A DNA stretch of 64,000 nt, from the NCBI RefSeq assembly GCF_900110655.1, contig NZ_FOEQ01000003.1, positions 558,001-622,000 of the forward strand, read 5' to 3'. Both the position numbers and the translations under genes were made by a program. The stretch is from Pseudomonas soli. GTDB lineage: Bacteria > Pseudomonadota > Gammaproteobacteria > Pseudomonadales > Pseudomonadaceae. A model generated the notes under the pieces. That model made no database searches. It saw nothing but the letters and a program-made list of their open reading frames with translations, and had not been told where the DNA came from. Positions 36,700 through 49,807 of this stretch are shown piece after piece (position 1 is the first letter of the stretch; the number at the start of each line of letters is the position of its first letter).

Positions 36700-36728
36700 A
36701 AATTTTCAATGGTGAGACATGAAAATTT
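36700..36728. promoter_or_regulatory. inverted repeat AAATTTTCA-N11-TGAAAATTT upstream of gltB
   Basis: Two perfect 9-bp arms (36700-36708 and 36720-36728) are separated by 11 bases, so the arms are about two helical turns apart. They lie 142 bases before the gltB start in A/T-rich DNA, which suits a dimeric regulator. The protein that binds is unknown; LysR-type or leucine-responsive regulators are possibilities known for glutamate synthase genes elsewhere. Confidence 0.5.
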
Positions 36729-36869
36729 GTGGGCGTTGCTGTCGCTGTGCAACAATGGTTTTCCATGGCCACCGCAAAAAAGCTGGCATTTGATCGGCGT
36801 GGATGGTAAGTGGTTGTTAAAAAAGAGATTTGCCTCCGGTTGAGAGGTGAACCTGGTGAGAAAGTGTCT

Positions 36870-39800
36870 ATGAAAACAGGTCTGTACCATCCCGAAGAAT
36901 TCAAGGACAACTGTGGTTTCGGCCTGATCGCCCATATGACGGGCGAGCCGAGTCACCACCTTCTGCAAACCGCCATGCAGGCGCTGACCTGCATGACCCA
37001 CCGCGGCGGCATCAACGCCGACGGCAAGACCGGCGACGGTTGCGGTCTGCTCATGCAGAAGCCCGATCAATTCCTGCGCGCCGTGGCCCAGGAGCACTTC
37101 GCCGCCGAGCTGCCCAGGCAGTACGCCGTCGGCATGGTGTTCTTCAACCAGGACCCGGTCAAAGCCGAAGCCGCCCGCGCCAACATGGATCGCGAGATCG
37201 TCAATGCCGGCCTCACGCTGGTGGGCTGGCGCAAGGTGCCGATCGACACCAGCGTCCTTGGCCGCCTGGCCCTGGAGCGCCTGCCGCAGATCGAGCAGGT
37301 GTTCATCGGCGGCGAAGGCCTGAGCGATCAGGAATTCGCCATCAAGCTGTTCAGTGCCCGTCGCCGTTCGTCCGTGGCCAACGCCCACGACGCCGACCAC
37401 TACATCTGCAGCTTCTCGCACAAGACCATCATCTACAAAGGCCTGATGATGCCGCGCGATCTCGCGGCGTTCTATCCGGACCTGGGTGACGAGCGCCTGC
37501 AGACCGCAATCTGCGTGTTCCACCAGCGCTTCTCCACCAACACCCTGCCGAAGTGGCCGCTGGCGCAGCCCTTCCGCTTCCTCGCCCACAACGGCGAGAT
37601 CAACACCATCACCGGCAACCGCAACTGGGCCATGGCCCGTCGCACCAAGTTCGCCAACGACCTGATCCCCGACCTCGAAGAGCTCGGCCCGCTGGTCAAC
37701 CGCGTCGGTTCCGACTCATCCAGCATGGACAACATGCTCGAGCTGATGGTCACTGGCGGCATCGACCTGTTCCGCGGCGTGCGCATGCTGGTACCGCCAG
37801 CCTGGCAGAACGTCGAGACCATGGACGCCGACCTGCGTGCCTTCTACGAATACAACTCCATGCATATGGAACCGTGGGATGGTCCGGCCGGTATCGTCAT
37901 GACCGAAGGCCGCCACGCGGTGTGCCTGCTCGACCGCAATGGCCTGCGCCCGGCGCGCTGGGTGACCACCACCAACGGCTACATCACCATCGCCTCGGAA
38001 ATCGGTGTATGGGGTTACCAGCCCGAGGAAGTCCTGGCCAAGGGCCGTGTCGGCCCAGGCCAGATCCTGGCTGTCGATACCGAGACCGGTCAGATCCTCG
38101 ACACCGACGCCATCGACAACCGCCTGAAGTCGCGCCACCCTTACAAGCGCTGGTTGCGCCAGCACGCCACGCGCATCCAGGCGACCCTGAGCGACGACCA
38201 GGGCGTGGCCAGCTACGACGCTGACCAGCTCAAGCAATACATGAAGATGTTCCAGGTCACCTTCGAGGAACGTGACCAGGTGCTGCGCCCGCTCGGCGAG
38301 CAGGGCCAGGAAGCGGTCGGCTCGATGGGCGACGACACGCCGATGGCCGTGCTGTCGCAGCGCGTGCGTTCGCCGTACGATTTCTTCCGCCAGCAGTTCG
38401 CCCAGGTGACCAACCCGCCGATCGACCCGCTGCGCGAAGCGATCGTGATGTCCCTGGAAATCTGCCTGGGCGCCGAGCGCAACATCTTCCAGGAGTCCCC
38501 CGAGCATGCCTCGCGGGTGATCCTCAGCTCGCCAGTCATCTCGCCTGCCAAGTGGCGTTCGCTGATGAACCTGGAGCGCGAAGGTTTCGACCGCCAGCTG
38601 ATCGACCTCAACTATGAGCAAAGCCTCGGCCTTGAAGCGGCCATCCGCAATATCGCCGACCAGGCCGAAGAAGCGGTGCGCGGCGGCAAGACCCAGCTGG
38701 TGCTCAGCGACCGCTACATTGCCCCGGGCAAGCTGCCGGTACACGCCTCGCTGGCCGTAGGCGCTGTACACCACCGTCTGACCGAACAAGGGCTGCGTTG
38801 CGACAGCAACATTCTGGTCGAGACCGCCACTGCCCGCGACCCGCACCACTTCGCCGTGCTGCTGGGCTTCGGTGCCTCGGCTGTATACCCGTACCTGGCC
38901 TACGAAGTGCTGGCCGACCTGATCCGCACCGGCGAAGTGCTGGGTGATCTGGACGAAGTGTTCAAGTACTACCGCAAGGGCATCTCCAAGGGCCTGCTGA
39001 AGATCCTGTCGAAGATGGGCATCTCCACCATCACCTCGTACCGTGGCGCGCAGCTGTTCGAAGCCATCGGCCTGTCCGAGGAAGTGGTTGGCCTGAGCTT
39101 CAAGGGTGTGTCGAGCCGCATCAAGGGTGCGCGTTTCGAAGACCTGGAGAGCGACCAGAAGCTGCTCGCCGCCGAAGCCTGGAGTGCGCGCAAGCCGATC
39201 CAGCAAGGTGGCTTGCTCAAGTTCGTCCACGGTGGCGAGTACCACGCCTACAACCCGGACGTGGTCAACACCCTGCAGGCCGCCGTGCAGCAGGGCGACT
39301 ACGCCAAGTTCAAGGAATACACCACGCTGGTCGACCAGCGCCCGGTGTCGATGATCCGCGACCTGCTGAAAGTGAAGGTGGCCGACCAGGCCCTGCCGTT
39401 GGATGAAATCGAGCCACTGGACGCGATCCTCAAGCGCTTCGACTCCGCTGGTATCTCCCTGGGCGCGCTGTCGCCAGAGGCGCACGAAGCCCTGGCCGAG
39501 GCAATGAACCGCCTCGGCGCGCGCTCCAACTCCGGCGAAGGCGGCGAAGACCCGGCCCGCTACGGCACCGTCAAAAGCTCGAAGATCAAGCAGGTGGCCA
39601 CCGGCCGCTTTGGCGTGACCCCGGAATACCTGGTCAATGCCGAAGTGCTGCAGATCAAGGTCGCCCAGGGCGCCAAGCCCGGCGAAGGCGGCCAGTTGCC
39701 GGGCGGCAAGGTCAACGGCCTGATCGCCAGGCTGCGCTACGCGGTGCCGGGCGTGACCCTGATTTCGCCACCGCCGCACCACGACATCTACTCGATCGAA

Positions 39801-41315
39801 GACCTGGCCCAGCTGATCTACGACCTCAAGCAGGTCAACCCGCAGGCCCTGGTTTCGGTCAAGCTGGTTGCCGAAGCCGGCGTGGGCACCATCGCCGCCG
39901 GCGTGGCCAAGGCCTATGCCGACCTGATCACCATTTCCGGCTACGACGGCGGCACCGGCGCTTCGCCGCTGACCTCGATCAAGTACGCCGGCGCTCCGTG
40001 GGAACTGGGCCTGGCCGAAACCCACCAGACCCTGCGCGGCAATGACCTGCGCGGCAAGGTGCGGGTGCAGACCGATGGCGGCCTGAAAACCGGCCTGGAC
40101 GTGATCAAGGCCGCGATCCTCGGCGCCGAGAGCTTCGGTTTCGGCACCGCGCCGATGATCGCCCTGGGCTGCAAGTACCTGCGCATCTGCCACCTGAACA
40201 ACTGCGCCACCGGCGTGGCCACCCAGAACGACAAGCTGCGCAAGGACCACTACATCGGCACCGTCGACATGGTGATCAACTTCTTCACCTTCGTCGCCGA
40301 AGAGACCCGCGAGTGGCTGGCCAAGCTGGGCGTGCGCAGCCTGGGCGAGCTGATCGGCCGTACCGACCTTCTGGATGTGCTGCCGGGCGACACCGAGCGC
40401 CAGGGCCACCTCGACCTGACGCCGCTGCTGGGTAGCTCGCATATCCCGGCTGACAAGCCGCAGTTCTGCCAGGTGGACAAGAACCCGCCGTTCGACCAGG
40501 GCGAACTGGCCGAGAAGATGGTCGCCATGGCCCTGCCGGCTATCCGCGACATGGCTGGTGGTGAATTCGCCATGGACATCTGCAACTGCGACCGTTCCAT
40601 CGGTGCACGCATCTCTGGCGAAATCGCCAGGCTGCACGGCAACCAGGGCATGGCCGCCGCGCCGATCACCTTCCGCTTCAAGGGCACCGCGGGCCAGAGC
40701 TTCGGCGTGTGGAACGCCGGCGGTTTGAACCTGCACCTGGAAGGCGACGCCAACGACTACGTCGGCAAGGGCATGACCGGGGGCAAGGTGACCATCGTGC
40801 CACCGGCCGGAAGCCCGTTCGAAACCCAGCACAGCGCCATCGTCGGCAACACCTGCCTGTATGGCGCCACCGGCGGCAAGCTGTTCGCCGCAGGCACCGC
40901 GGGCGAGCGCTTCGCTGTACGTAACTCCGGCGCCCACGCTGTGGTCGAGGGCACCGGCGATCACTGCTGTGAATACATGACCGGCGGGTTTGTCTGCGTC
41001 CTGGGCAAGACCGGTTACAACTTCGGTTCTGGCATGACTGGCGGCTTCGCCTACGTGCTCGACATGGACAACAGCTTCTTCGACAAACTCAACCACGAGC
41101 TGGTGGAAATCCAGCGTATCAGTGGTGAGGCGATGGAAGCCTACCGCAGCCACCTGGCGCGGGTCCTGGGCGAGTACGTGGAAGAGACCGGCAGCGAGTG
41201 GGGGCGTGAGCTCTCGGAGAACCTGGACGACTACGTGCGGCGCTTCTGGCTGGTCAAGCCGAAGGCGGCCAACCTCAAGCACCTGTTGTCCAGCACCCGT
41301 GCCAACCCGCAGTAA
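36870..41315 (+). CDS. gltB: glutamate synthase (NADPH) large subunit GltB
   Basis: A 1481-residue enzyme that makes two glutamates from glutamine and 2-oxoglutarate. The N-terminal Ntn amidotransferase domain uses C15 (DNCGFGLIA), which becomes the first residue after removal of a 14-residue propeptide. The FMN/synthase domain follows, with 3Fe-4S cysteines at C1101, C1107 and C1112 ([12 protein letters not shown]). A C-terminal GXGXG beta-helix domain completes it. ATG 36870 was chosen because the propeptide and catalytic Cys then match the family. gltD follows after 107 bases. Confidence 0.98.
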   Translation: MKTGLYHPEEFKDNCGFGLIAHMTGEPSHHLLQTAMQALTCMTHRGGINADGKTGDGCGLLMQKPDQFLRAVAQEHFAAELPRQYAVGMVFFNQDPVKAEAARANMDREIVNAGLTLVGWRKVPIDTSVLGRLALERLPQIEQVFIGGEGLSDQEFAIKLFSARRRSSVANAHDADHYICSFSHKTIIYKGLMMPRDLAAFYPDLGDERLQTAICVFHQRFSTNTLPKWPLAQPFRFLAHNGEINTITGNRNWAMARRTKFANDLIPDLEELGPLVNRVGSDSSSMDNMLELMVTGGIDLFRGVRMLVPPAWQNVETMDADLRAFYEYNSMHMEPWDGPAGIVMTEGRHAVCLLDRNGLRPARWVTTTNGYITIASEIGVWGYQPEEVLAKGRVGPGQILAVDTETGQILDTDAIDNRLKSRHPYKRWLRQHATRIQATLSDDQGVASYDADQLKQYMKMFQVTFEERDQVLRPLGEQGQEAVGSMGDDTPMAVLSQRVRSPYDFFRQQFAQVTNPPIDPLREAIVMSLEICLGAERNIFQESPEHASRVILSSPVISPAKWRSLMNLEREGFDRQLIDLNYEQSLGLEAAIRNIADQAEEAVRGGKTQLVLSDRYIAPGKLPVHASLAVGAVHHRLTEQGLRCDSNILVETATARDPHHFAVLLGFGASAVYPYLAYEVLADLIRTGEVLGDLDEVFKYYRKGISKGLLKILSKMGISTITSYRGAQLFEAIGLSEEVVGLSFKGVSSRIKGARFEDLESDQKLLAAEAWSARKPIQQGGLLKFVHGGEYHAYNPDVVNTLQAAVQQGDYAKFKEYTTLVDQRPVSMIRDLLKVKVADQALPLDEIEPLDAILKRFDSAGISLGALSPEAHEALAEAMNRLGARSNSGEGGEDPARYGTVKSSKIKQVATGRFGVTPEYLVNAEVLQIKVAQGAKPGEGGQLPGGKVNGLIARLRYAVPGVTLISPPPHHDIYSIEDLAQLIYDLKQVNPQALVSVKLVAEAGVGTIAAGVAKAYADLITISGYDGGTGASPLTSIKYAGAPWELGLAETHQTLRGNDLRGKVRVQTDGGLKTGLDVIKAAILGAESFGFGTAPMIALGCKYLRICHLNNCATGVATQNDKLRKDHYIGTVDMVINFFTFVAEETREWLAKLGVRSLGELIGRTDLLDVLPGDTERQGHLDLTPLLGSSHIPADKPQFCQVDKNPPFDQGELAEKMVAMALPAIRDMAGGEFAMDICNCDRSIGARISGEIARLHGNQGMAAAPITFRFKGTAGQSFGVWNAGGLNLHLEGDANDYVGKGMTGGKVTIVPPAGSPFETQHSAIVGNTCLYGATGGKLFAAGTAGERFAVRNSGAHAVVEGTGDHCCEYMTGGFVCVLGKTGYNFGSGMTGGFAYVLDMDNSFFDKLNHELVEIQRISGEAMEAYRSHLARVLGEYVEETGSEWGRELSENLDDYVRRFWLVKPKAANLKHLLSSTRANPQ

Positions 41316-41319
41316 GAAC

Positions 41320-41380
41320 AGCTGCAAGTGACGGGCCCCGTGTGCGGGGTTCGTCGGGCTTAAGTGATCGTCTTGCAGCT
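41320..41380 (+). other. nested inverted repeats in the gltB-gltD gap
   Basis: An outer pair AGCTGCAAG (41320-41328)/CTTGCAGCT (41372-41380) encloses an inner hairpin CCCCG (41336-41340)/CGGGG (41345-41349). In RNA this would form a two-tier structure just before gltD. Confidence 0.55.
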
Positions 41381-41419
41381 TGCAGCGTGTAGCTGGCAAC
41401 TGCGGTAAAGAGGTTTTGA

Positions 41420-42841
<1,422 letters not shown>

Positions 42842-42849
42842 TCCAGCCT

Positions 42850-42931
42850 TATCGCGGGCTAATCCCGCTCCCACGCCAGTGATAAGGCTGCGTGGGAGCG
42901 GCGGTGCGGCGATCCGACTGGCCCCGCGATG
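42850..42931. repeat. REP-type inverted repeat between gltD and hemE
   Basis: Arms TATCGCGGGCTAATCCCGCT...CCACGCC and GCGTGGGAGCGG...CCCCGCGAT are separated by about 13 bases. The right arm is degenerate and ends in GCTTTTT, so the element may also end gltBD transcription. Confidence 0.75.
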
Positions 42932-42932
42932 C

Positions 42933-42948
42933 TTTTTGTATACAAAAA
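42933..42948. promoter_or_regulatory. palindrome TTTTTGTATACAAAAA upstream of hemE
   Basis: A perfect 16-bp palindrome 101 bases before the hemE start. Its core TTGTATACAA has the GTnnAC pattern of GntR-family operators. No regulator gene of that family is in the window, so the link to hemE is inference. Confidence 0.45.
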
Positions 42949-43049
42949 TGTTTGATCCATGGCACCTGATAGACAAAACGCATGGCCATGGCCGTGCCTT
43001 TTGCGTCCGCGTCTGAGAAAATGCCCGCACTTTTTTTCCGGATGCCGAC

Positions 43050-44114
43050 ATGACTGCCCTGAAGAACGATCGTTTCCTGCGTGCACTGCTCAAGCAACCT
43101 GTAGATGTCACCCCGGTATGGATGATGCGCCAGGCCGGCCGCTACCTCCCGGAGTATCGCGCCAGCCGCGCCAAGGCCGGTGACTTCATGAGCCTGTGCA
43201 TGAACCCGCAGTTTGCCTGCGAGGTCACCCTGCAGCCGCTGGACCGCTACCCGCTGGACGCGGCGATCCTGTTCTCGGACATCCTCACCATCCCCGACGC
43301 CATGGGCCAGGGCCTGTACTTCGAGACCGGCGAAGGCCCGCGCTTCAAGAAAGTCATCAGCACCCTGGCGGACATCGAAGCGTTGCCGATCCCCGATCCG
43401 CAGAAGGACCTGGGCTACGTGATGGACGCGGTCAGCACCATCCGCCGCGAACTCAACGGCCGTGTGCCGCTGATCGGCTTCTCCGGCAGCCCATGGACCC
43501 TGGCCACCTACATGGTCGAAGGAGGTTCGTCCAAGGACTTCCGCAAGATCAAGGCCATGGCCTATGACAACCCGCAGGCCCTGCACCTGCTGCTGGACAA
43601 ACTGGCGCAGTCGGTCACCAGCTACCTCAACGGGCAAATCCAGGCGGGCGCCCAGGCGGTGCAAATCTTCGATACCTGGGGTGGCAACCTGTCTGCGGCG
43701 GCCTACCAGGAGTTCTCCCTGGCCTACATGCGCAAGATCGTCAGCGGCCTGATCCGCGAGCATGAAGGGCGCAAGGTGCCCGTGATCCTGTTCACCAAGA
43801 ACGGCGGTCTGTGGCTGGAAAGCATCGCCGATGTCGGTGCCGACGCCCTTGGCCTGGACTGGACCTGCGAAATCGGCGACGCCCGCCGCCGCGTCGGTGA
43901 CAAGGTCGCGTTGCAGGGCAACATGGACCCGACCGTGCTGTACGCCAACCCCGAGGCGATTCGCAAGGAAGTGGCGCGCATCCTGGCCAGCTACGGCAAG
44001 GGCAGCGGCCACGTGTTCAACCTGGGCCATGGCATCACCCCGGAAGTCGATCCGGAGCACGCCGGCGTATTCATCAACGCCGTGCACGAGCTGTCGGCGC
44101 AGTACCACCAGTAA
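43050..44114 (+). CDS. hemE: uroporphyrinogen decarboxylase HemE
   Basis: A 354-residue cytosolic enzyme converting uroporphyrinogen III to coproporphyrinogen III in haem synthesis. The N-terminal [16 protein letters not shown] carries the substrate-binding arginines. Other family blocks are [14 protein letters not shown] and [16 protein letters not shown], and [16 protein letters not shown] is near the end. It stands alone between a palindrome-bearing upstream region and a strong terminator. Confidence 0.98.
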   Translation: MTALKNDRFLRALLKQPVDVTPVWMMRQAGRYLPEYRASRAKAGDFMSLCMNPQFACEVTLQPLDRYPLDAAILFSDILTIPDAMGQGLYFETGEGPRFKKVISTLADIEALPIPDPQKDLGYVMDAVSTIRRELNGRVPLIGFSGSPWTLATYMVEGGSSKDFRKIKAMAYDNPQALHLLLDKLAQSVTSYLNGQIQAGAQAVQIFDTWGGNLSAAAYQEFSLAYMRKIVSGLIREHEGRKVPVILFTKNGGLWLESIADVGADALGLDWTCEIGDARRRVGDKVALQGNMDPTVLYANPEAIRKEVARILASYGKGSGHVFNLGHGITPEVDPEHAGVFINAVHELSAQYHQ

Positions 44115-44131
44115 CCCGTGTGCAACGCAAG

Positions 44132-44158
44132 AAGCCCGGCCAAGTGCCGGGCTTTTTG
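44132..44158 (+). terminator. hemE terminator
   Basis: AAGCCCGGC (44132-44140) and GCCGGGCTT (44146-44154) form a 9-bp stem with a 5-base loop, followed by TTTT. Confidence 0.93.
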
Positions 44159-44229
44159 TTGTATTAAGTTTCAATTCAGCGATCGTCGGTAATCTGGTGC
44201 CATCAAAACGCAAACAGGACCCGATCACC

Positions 44230-44577
44230 ATGAAAACCCGTTACCTGCCTCTGATCCTCGCCCCACTGTTCAGCACCGCGGCCCTGGCCGCCGGCTACAC
44301 CGGCCCCGGTGCCCAGTCCGTGACCACGGTGGCTGCCGCCAACGATGCCGCCGACGACACCCCGGTGGTGTTGCAAGGCTACGTGATCAAGAAGATCAAC
44401 AACGACGACAAGTACGAGTTCAAGGACAACACCGGCACAATCACCGTCGAGATCGACGACGAAGACTTGCCAGCGACGCCGTTCAACGACAAGACCAAGG
44501 TCAAGCTGACCGGTGAGGTGGAGAAGCACCTGATGAGCCGTGAGGTGGATGTGGATATCGTCGAGATCATCAACTGA
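44230..44577 (+). CDS. YgiW/YdeI-type OB-fold periplasmic stress protein (BOF family)
   Basis: A 115-residue secreted protein with a signal peptide (MKTRYLPLILAPLFSTAALA, cleavage after ALA). The mature part is a bacterial OB-fold with VVLQGYVIKKINNDDKYEFKD and an acidic strand EIDDEDL. Relatives YgiW and YdeI contribute to peroxide, acid and cationic peptide tolerance. It is monocistronic after the hemE terminator and convergent with the MFS gene. Confidence 0.92.
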   Translation: MKTRYLPLILAPLFSTAALAAGYTGPGAQSVTTVAAANDAADDTPVVLQGYVIKKINNDDKYEFKDNTGTITVEIDDEDLPATPFNDKTKVKLTGEVEKHLMSREVDVDIVEIIN

Positions 44578-44647
44578 TCCAAAGGCCCAATCACCGCGGC
44601 TTGTCGTGGCGACGAACCGCGGCGATTGGGCTGCAAAGCATCCCTAC

Positions 44648-45889
44648 TCAGGCAGTCTTCGGCGCCAACCTGCTCAAATGCAACGCCACCAGCAAAGCCA
44701 CCATCAGCAAACTGCCAATGAACATTCCAACCCCCTCCCACCCGGCGTAATGCCAGAACACCCCACCTACCGTCCCCGCCACACTCGACCCTGCGTAATA
44801 GCTGAACAGGTACAGCGAAGAAGCTTGCCCCTTGGCCCTCAGCGCCCGGCGGCCGATCCAGCTGCTGGCCACCGAATGCGCGCCAAAGAAGCCAAAGGTG
44901 AACACCAGCATGCCGAGAATGATCATGGCCAGCGGGTTGGCCAATGTCATGAGCAGGCCGCCGGCCATGACCACGATACTGGCCCAGAACACCTTGCGCC
45001 GCCCGAGCTTGTCGGCCAGCGCGCCGACCTGCGCCGAGCTGTAGATCCCCGACAGGTACACCACCGACAGCAGGCCGACCAGCGCCTGGTTCATATGGTA
45101 AGGCCCGGCGAGCAGGCGATAGCCGATGTAGTTGAACAGGGTGACGAAGGCGCCCATCAGCAGGAAGGCCTCAAGGAACAGCCAGGGCAGCCCGGCATCC
45201 TTGAAGTGCATGACGAAACCGTCCAGCAGGCTGCGGGGTTTCAATGACTGGGGCCGGAAGTTGCGCGATTCGGGCAGCACCTTCCAGAACACCACGGCCG
45301 CCACAAGGGCCAGGCCGCCGATCACCAGCATCGCCGTGTGCCAGCTGACGAAGTCGATCAACACGCCGGTGATCAGGCGCCCGCTCATGCCGCCAATGGC
45401 ATTGCCGCCGATGTACAGCCCCATGGCCAGGCCGATGTGCTGCGGGTGGATCTCTTCGCTCAGGTAGGTCATCGCAACCGCTGCCAAGCCGCTCAGCGAC
45501 AAACCCACCAGTGCCCGCGTGGCCAGCACCAGCTCCCAGCTCGGCATCACCGCGCTGGCCAGGGTCGATAGCGCCGCGCACAGCAAGGCGAAGACCATCA
45601 CCGGCTTGCGGCCGATACGGTCGGAAATGGGGCCGGTGACCAGCAACCCGATCGCCAGCATGGCGGTGGACACCGACAGCACCAGGCTGCTCTGCGCGGC
45701 GTTGATGGCGAACTCCTGCGACAGCAGCGGCATCATCGGCTGCACGCAGTACAGCAGGGCGAAGGTGGCAAAGCCGCCGCTGAACAGCGCCAGCACGGTT
45801 TTCATGAAGGCGGGGGTGCCTTTCTCGATCCAGATGTCGTTGAAGGCAGGTTTGGGTTCGACGGGCAGGGGGGCGACGGCGGATCTCAC
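44648..45889 (-). CDS. major facilitator superfamily transporter (YnfM-like)
   Basis: A 413-residue protein with twelve predicted membrane helices. The loop 2-3 signature GPISDRIGRKPVM and its C-terminal counterpart GALADKLGRRKVF are clear. The likely start is GTG 45889 with GAGG about 11 bases upstream; an in-frame TTG at 45952 would run into the divergent control region. It is transcribed away from a LysR regulator with a 113-base shared gap, the usual layout for a regulator and its target. The substrate is unknown; drug or metabolite efflux is possible. Confidence 0.88.
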   Translation of the reverse strand: MRSAVAPLPVEPKPAFNDIWIEKGTPAFMKTVLALFSGGFATFALLYCVQPMMPLLSQEFAINAAQSSLVLSVSTAMLAIGLLVTGPISDRIGRKPVMVFALLCAALSTLASAVMPSWELVLATRALVGLSLSGLAAVAMTYLSEEIHPQHIGLAMGLYIGGNAIGGMSGRLITGVLIDFVSWHTAMLVIGGLALVAAVVFWKVLPESRNFRPQSLKPRSLLDGFVMHFKDAGLPWLFLEAFLLMGAFVTLFNYIGYRLLAGPYHMNQALVGLLSVVYLSGIYSSAQVGALADKLGRRKVFWASIVVMAGGLLMTLANPLAMIILGMLVFTFGFFGAHSVASSWIGRRALRAKGQASSLYLFSYYAGSSVAGTVGGVFWHYAGWEGVGMFIGSLLMVALLVALHLSRLAPKTA

Positions 45890-45935
45890 GGGAGCGGTAC
45901 CTCGGGGCGTTGCGATGGAAAAATCATATAGCTGG

Positions 45936-45946
45936 CTAATAATTAG
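45936..45946. promoter_or_regulatory. palindrome CTAATAATTAG in the MFS-LysR gap
   Basis: An 11-bp palindrome in the A/T-rich centre of the divergent gap, 57 bases before the LysR start. LysR-type proteins usually bind short interrupted palindromes in this position, so it is a candidate operator. Confidence 0.4.
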
Positions 45947-46002
45947 ATCCAATATATTGTTCGACCTGTTTAAGACGTTTAACGACCTGTTCGGAGCCGG
46001 CC

Positions 46003-46908
46003 ATGGAGCTGCGACACCTGCGTTATTTCATCGCTGTAGCCGAAGAGCTGCACTTTGGCCGTGCCGCCCAGCAACTGGGCATCTCGCAACCGCCGCTGAG
46101 CCAGCAGATCCAGGCCTTGGAGCAGGAGCTGGGCGCACGGCTGTTCGAGCGCACCAACCGCCGGGTCGAGCTCAGCGAGGCCGGGCGGTTGTTCCTCGAA
46201 GAGGCCCGGCAAGTCCTGGTCCAGGTGGAAAAGGCCGCTGATGTGGCCCGCCGGGCGCAGCTGGGCGAATTGGGTGAGATGAAGATCGGATTCACCTCGT
46301 CGGCGCCTTTCACCTCGCGGATTCCCAAGGCTATTCACGCCTTTCGCCATCGTTTCCCCTCGGTGCATCTGAATTTGAAGGAAATGAGCAGCCGTGAAGT
46401 GGTCGAGGCGGTGTTCGATGAGTCCATCGAAGTAGGTCTGATGCGGCCGATGCCACTGCCCGAAGGGATCGCTTGTACCGAACTGTTCCGCGAACCTTTG
46501 GTGGCCGTGCTCAACGCATCGCATCCGCTGGCCAGCGGCAGCGAGCAGGGGCTGTACATGCAGGCTCTGGCCCACGAGCCCTTCGTGTTCTTTCCGCGCA
46601 GCTATGGCAGCGGCCTGCATGCCCAGTTGCTGAGCCTGGCGCGCCAGGCGGGTTTCAGCCCGCATTTTGCCCAGGAGGCCGGGGAGGCGATGACCATCAT
46701 TGGCCTGGTCTCTGCGGGGCTCGGAGTGTCGGTGCTGCCAGCGTCGTTCCAGCGCATGCGCATCGAGGGAGTGGTGTATCGCACACTGCTCGACGAGCAG
46801 GCCATGACCGCCGTGTGGCTGGTGCGCCGCGAAGCGTCTGGCTCGGCCATGGCCAATGCCTTCGTCGCGTTGCTGGCCGGGCTGGAGCAGCCCGAAGGTG
46901 CTGGCTAA
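46003..46908 (+). CDS. LysR-type transcriptional regulator
   Basis: A 301-residue regulator. The N-terminal winged helix (about residues 1-60, [19 protein letters not shown], then [16 protein letters not shown]) and the periplasmic-binding-type effector domain (about 90-295) are typical, of the CatR/BenM-like subgroup that begins MELRHLRYF. It probably controls the divergent MFS gene and itself. The effector is unknown. The ParA-like gene follows after 52 bases. Confidence 0.93.
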   Translation: MELRHLRYFIAVAEELHFGRAAQQLGISQPPLSQQIQALEQELGARLFERTNRRVELSEAGRLFLEEARQVLVQVEKAADVARRAQLGELGEMKIGFTSSAPFTSRIPKAIHAFRHRFPSVHLNLKEMSSREVVEAVFDESIEVGLMRPMPLPEGIACTELFREPLVAVLNASHPLASGSEQGLYMQALAHEPFVFFPRSYGSGLHAQLLSLARQAGFSPHFAQEAGEAMTIIGLVSAGLGVSVLPASFQRMRIEGVVYRTLLDEQAMTAVWLVRREASGSAMANAFVALLAGLEQPEGAG

Positions 46909-46960
46909 ACCGCCGCGCTGGCCACATACTCGGGCATTCGTTGATACACGGAGGTCTGAC

Positions 46961-47734
46961 ATGCGGCGCGTGGTGTTCAATCAGAAAGGTGGCGTGGGCA
47001 AGTCGAGCATTGCCTGCAATCTTGCGGCGGTCAGTGCCAGTGAAGGCTATCGGACCTTGCTGATCGACCTGGATGCCCAGGCCAACTCGACCCAGTACCT
47101 CACCGGCCTGACTGGCGACGATATCCCCATGGGCATCGCCGACTTTTTCAAGCAGTCACTGTCCAGCGGACCGTTCGCCAAGAAGAACAAGGTCGATATC
47201 TACGAAACCCCTTTTGACAACCTCCACGTGGTGACCGCCACCCCCGAGCTGGCCGACCTGCAGCCCAAGCTCGAGGCCAAGCACAAGATCAACAAGCTGC
47301 GCAAACTGCTGGACGAGCTGGACGAGGACTACGAGCGGATCTATATCGATACCCCTCCAGCACTCAATTTTTACGCGGTTTCCGCATTGATCGCGGCCGA
47401 TCGCGTGCTGATCCCCTTCGATTGCGACAGCTTCTCGCGCCAGGCCCTGTATGGCCTGCTGGCCGAGATCGATGAGCTCAAGGAAGACCACAACGACGAC
47501 CTGATGGTCGAGGGCATCGTGGTCAACCAATTTCAGTCTCGCGCCAGCCTGCCCCAGCAGATGCTCGACGAACTGCTGGCCGAAGGCCTGCCGGTGCTAC
47601 CGGTTTACCTCGGCAGTTCGGTGAAGATGCGTGAGTCCCACCACGCCAGCCTGCCGCTGATCCACCTGGAGCCACGGCACAAGCTGACCCAGCAGTTCGT
47701 CGAGTTGCATGATCTGCTGGAGCGCAGCGCCTAG
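46961..47734 (+). CDS. orphan ParA/MinD-family ATPase
   Basis: A 257-residue deviant Walker A ATPase: KGGVGKS at residues 9-15 with signature lysine K9, the A' motif [15 protein letters not shown], and the B motif YIDTPP. ParA proteins form ATP-dependent dimers on DNA or membrane to place cargo. There is no parB, centromere-like repeat or plasmid gene nearby, so it is not a partition locus; it is a stand-alone chromosomal ParA whose cargo is unknown. ATG 46961 follows GGAGG. Its stop overlaps that of convergent trxC (CTAG). Confidence 0.9.
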   Translation: MRRVVFNQKGGVGKSSIACNLAAVSASEGYRTLLIDLDAQANSTQYLTGLTGDDIPMGIADFFKQSLSSGPFAKKNKVDIYETPFDNLHVVTATPELADLQPKLEAKHKINKLRKLLDELDEDYERIYIDTPPALNFYAVSALIAADRVLIPFDCDSFSRQALYGLLAEIDELKEDHNDDLMVEGIVVNQFQSRASLPQQMLDELLAEGLPVLPVYLGSSVKMRESHHASLPLIHLEPRHKLTQQFVELHDLLERSA

Positions 47735-48165
47735 ATCCCTTGGCTGCGTAGCCATTCGAGTAATGACTGAAGTGGAAACGCGCCGGCCTGGCGGGTCACT
47801 TCGCGGCCGTTCCTGAACAGGATCAGGCTCGGGATTGAGCGGATGCCCAGTTGCCCGGCCAGGTTGCGGTTGGTCTCGCTGTCGAGCTTGGCCAGGCGGC
47901 AGCGGCCCGAGAGCTGCCGAGCGGCTTGTTCGAAGGTCGGGGCGAAGCTCTTGCACGGGCCGCACCAGTCGGCCCAGACATCCAGCAGCAGCGGCAGATC
48001 ACCTTTGATCTGGGCGGCATAGTTGCCTTCGGTCAGCTCGAACGAGCTGCTCAGCAGCACGTTCTGTTTGCAGCGGCCGCATTTCGGCGTGTCGCCCAGG
48101 CGCTCGGCGGGGATGCGGTTGAGGCCGTTGCAGTGTGGGCAGGGGATTAGCAGTGGATCAGGCAT
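47731..48165 (-). CDS. trxC: thioredoxin 2 (zinc-binding)
   Basis: A 144-residue thioredoxin with an N-terminal zinc domain (C9, C12, C29, C32 in CPHC and CGRC) and the active site WCGPC (C68, C71). TrxC reduces protein disulfides and is OxyR-controlled in Escherichia coli; I see no clear OxyR site here. The start at 48165 is chosen because the zinc domain begins directly after it. It is convergent with the ParA-like gene, sharing stop bases. Confidence 0.95.
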   Translation of the reverse strand: MPDPLLIPCPHCNGLNRIPAERLGDTPKCGRCKQNVLLSSSFELTEGNYAAQIKGDLPLLLDVWADWCGPCKSFAPTFEQAARQLSGRCRLAKLDSETNRNLAGQLGIRSIPSLILFRNGREVTRQAGAFPLQSLLEWLRSQGI

Positions 48166-48226
48166 GTTCAGCTCCAATGGGCATTCAAGGGGCACTGTGG
48201 GAGCGGGCCCCACAAAAGGGCGTCGT

Positions 48227-49780
<1,554 letters not shown>

Positions 49781-49807
49781 TCAGGGCGCATGCCCCCTGG
49801 CGTCCAC

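Larger units (their letters stand above)
36495..36869. other. 375-base gap upstream of gltB (terminator, A/T-rich control region)
   Basis: The first third holds a terminator-like hairpin. The rest is markedly A/T-richer than its surroundings and includes a perfect inverted repeat (36700-36728) and A-tracts (36775-36782, 36820-36827). I see no convincing reading frame; in-frame extension of gltB to 36810 is not family-like. Confidence 0.7.

Noticed and set aside
36810..36869. Twenty-codon N-terminal extension of gltB
   Set aside because: It would push the catalytic cysteine away from the short propeptide expected of pseudomonad GltB, and it lies in A/T-rich promoter-like DNA.
36495..36869. 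Possible small RNA gene before gltB
   Set aside because: There is A/T-rich sequence and an inverted repeat, but no promoter-plus-terminator pair that would define a transcript.
37716..41399. 1227-codon open frame antisense to gltB
   Set aside because: It mirrors the gltB codons exactly in the opposite strand. Long antisense frames are expected from strong third-position G/C bias; there is no family resemblance or ribosome site.
46961..47734. Plasmid or phage partition locus
   Set aside because: There is no parB, centromere-like iteron, integrase or attachment duplication; neighbours are chromosomal core genes.
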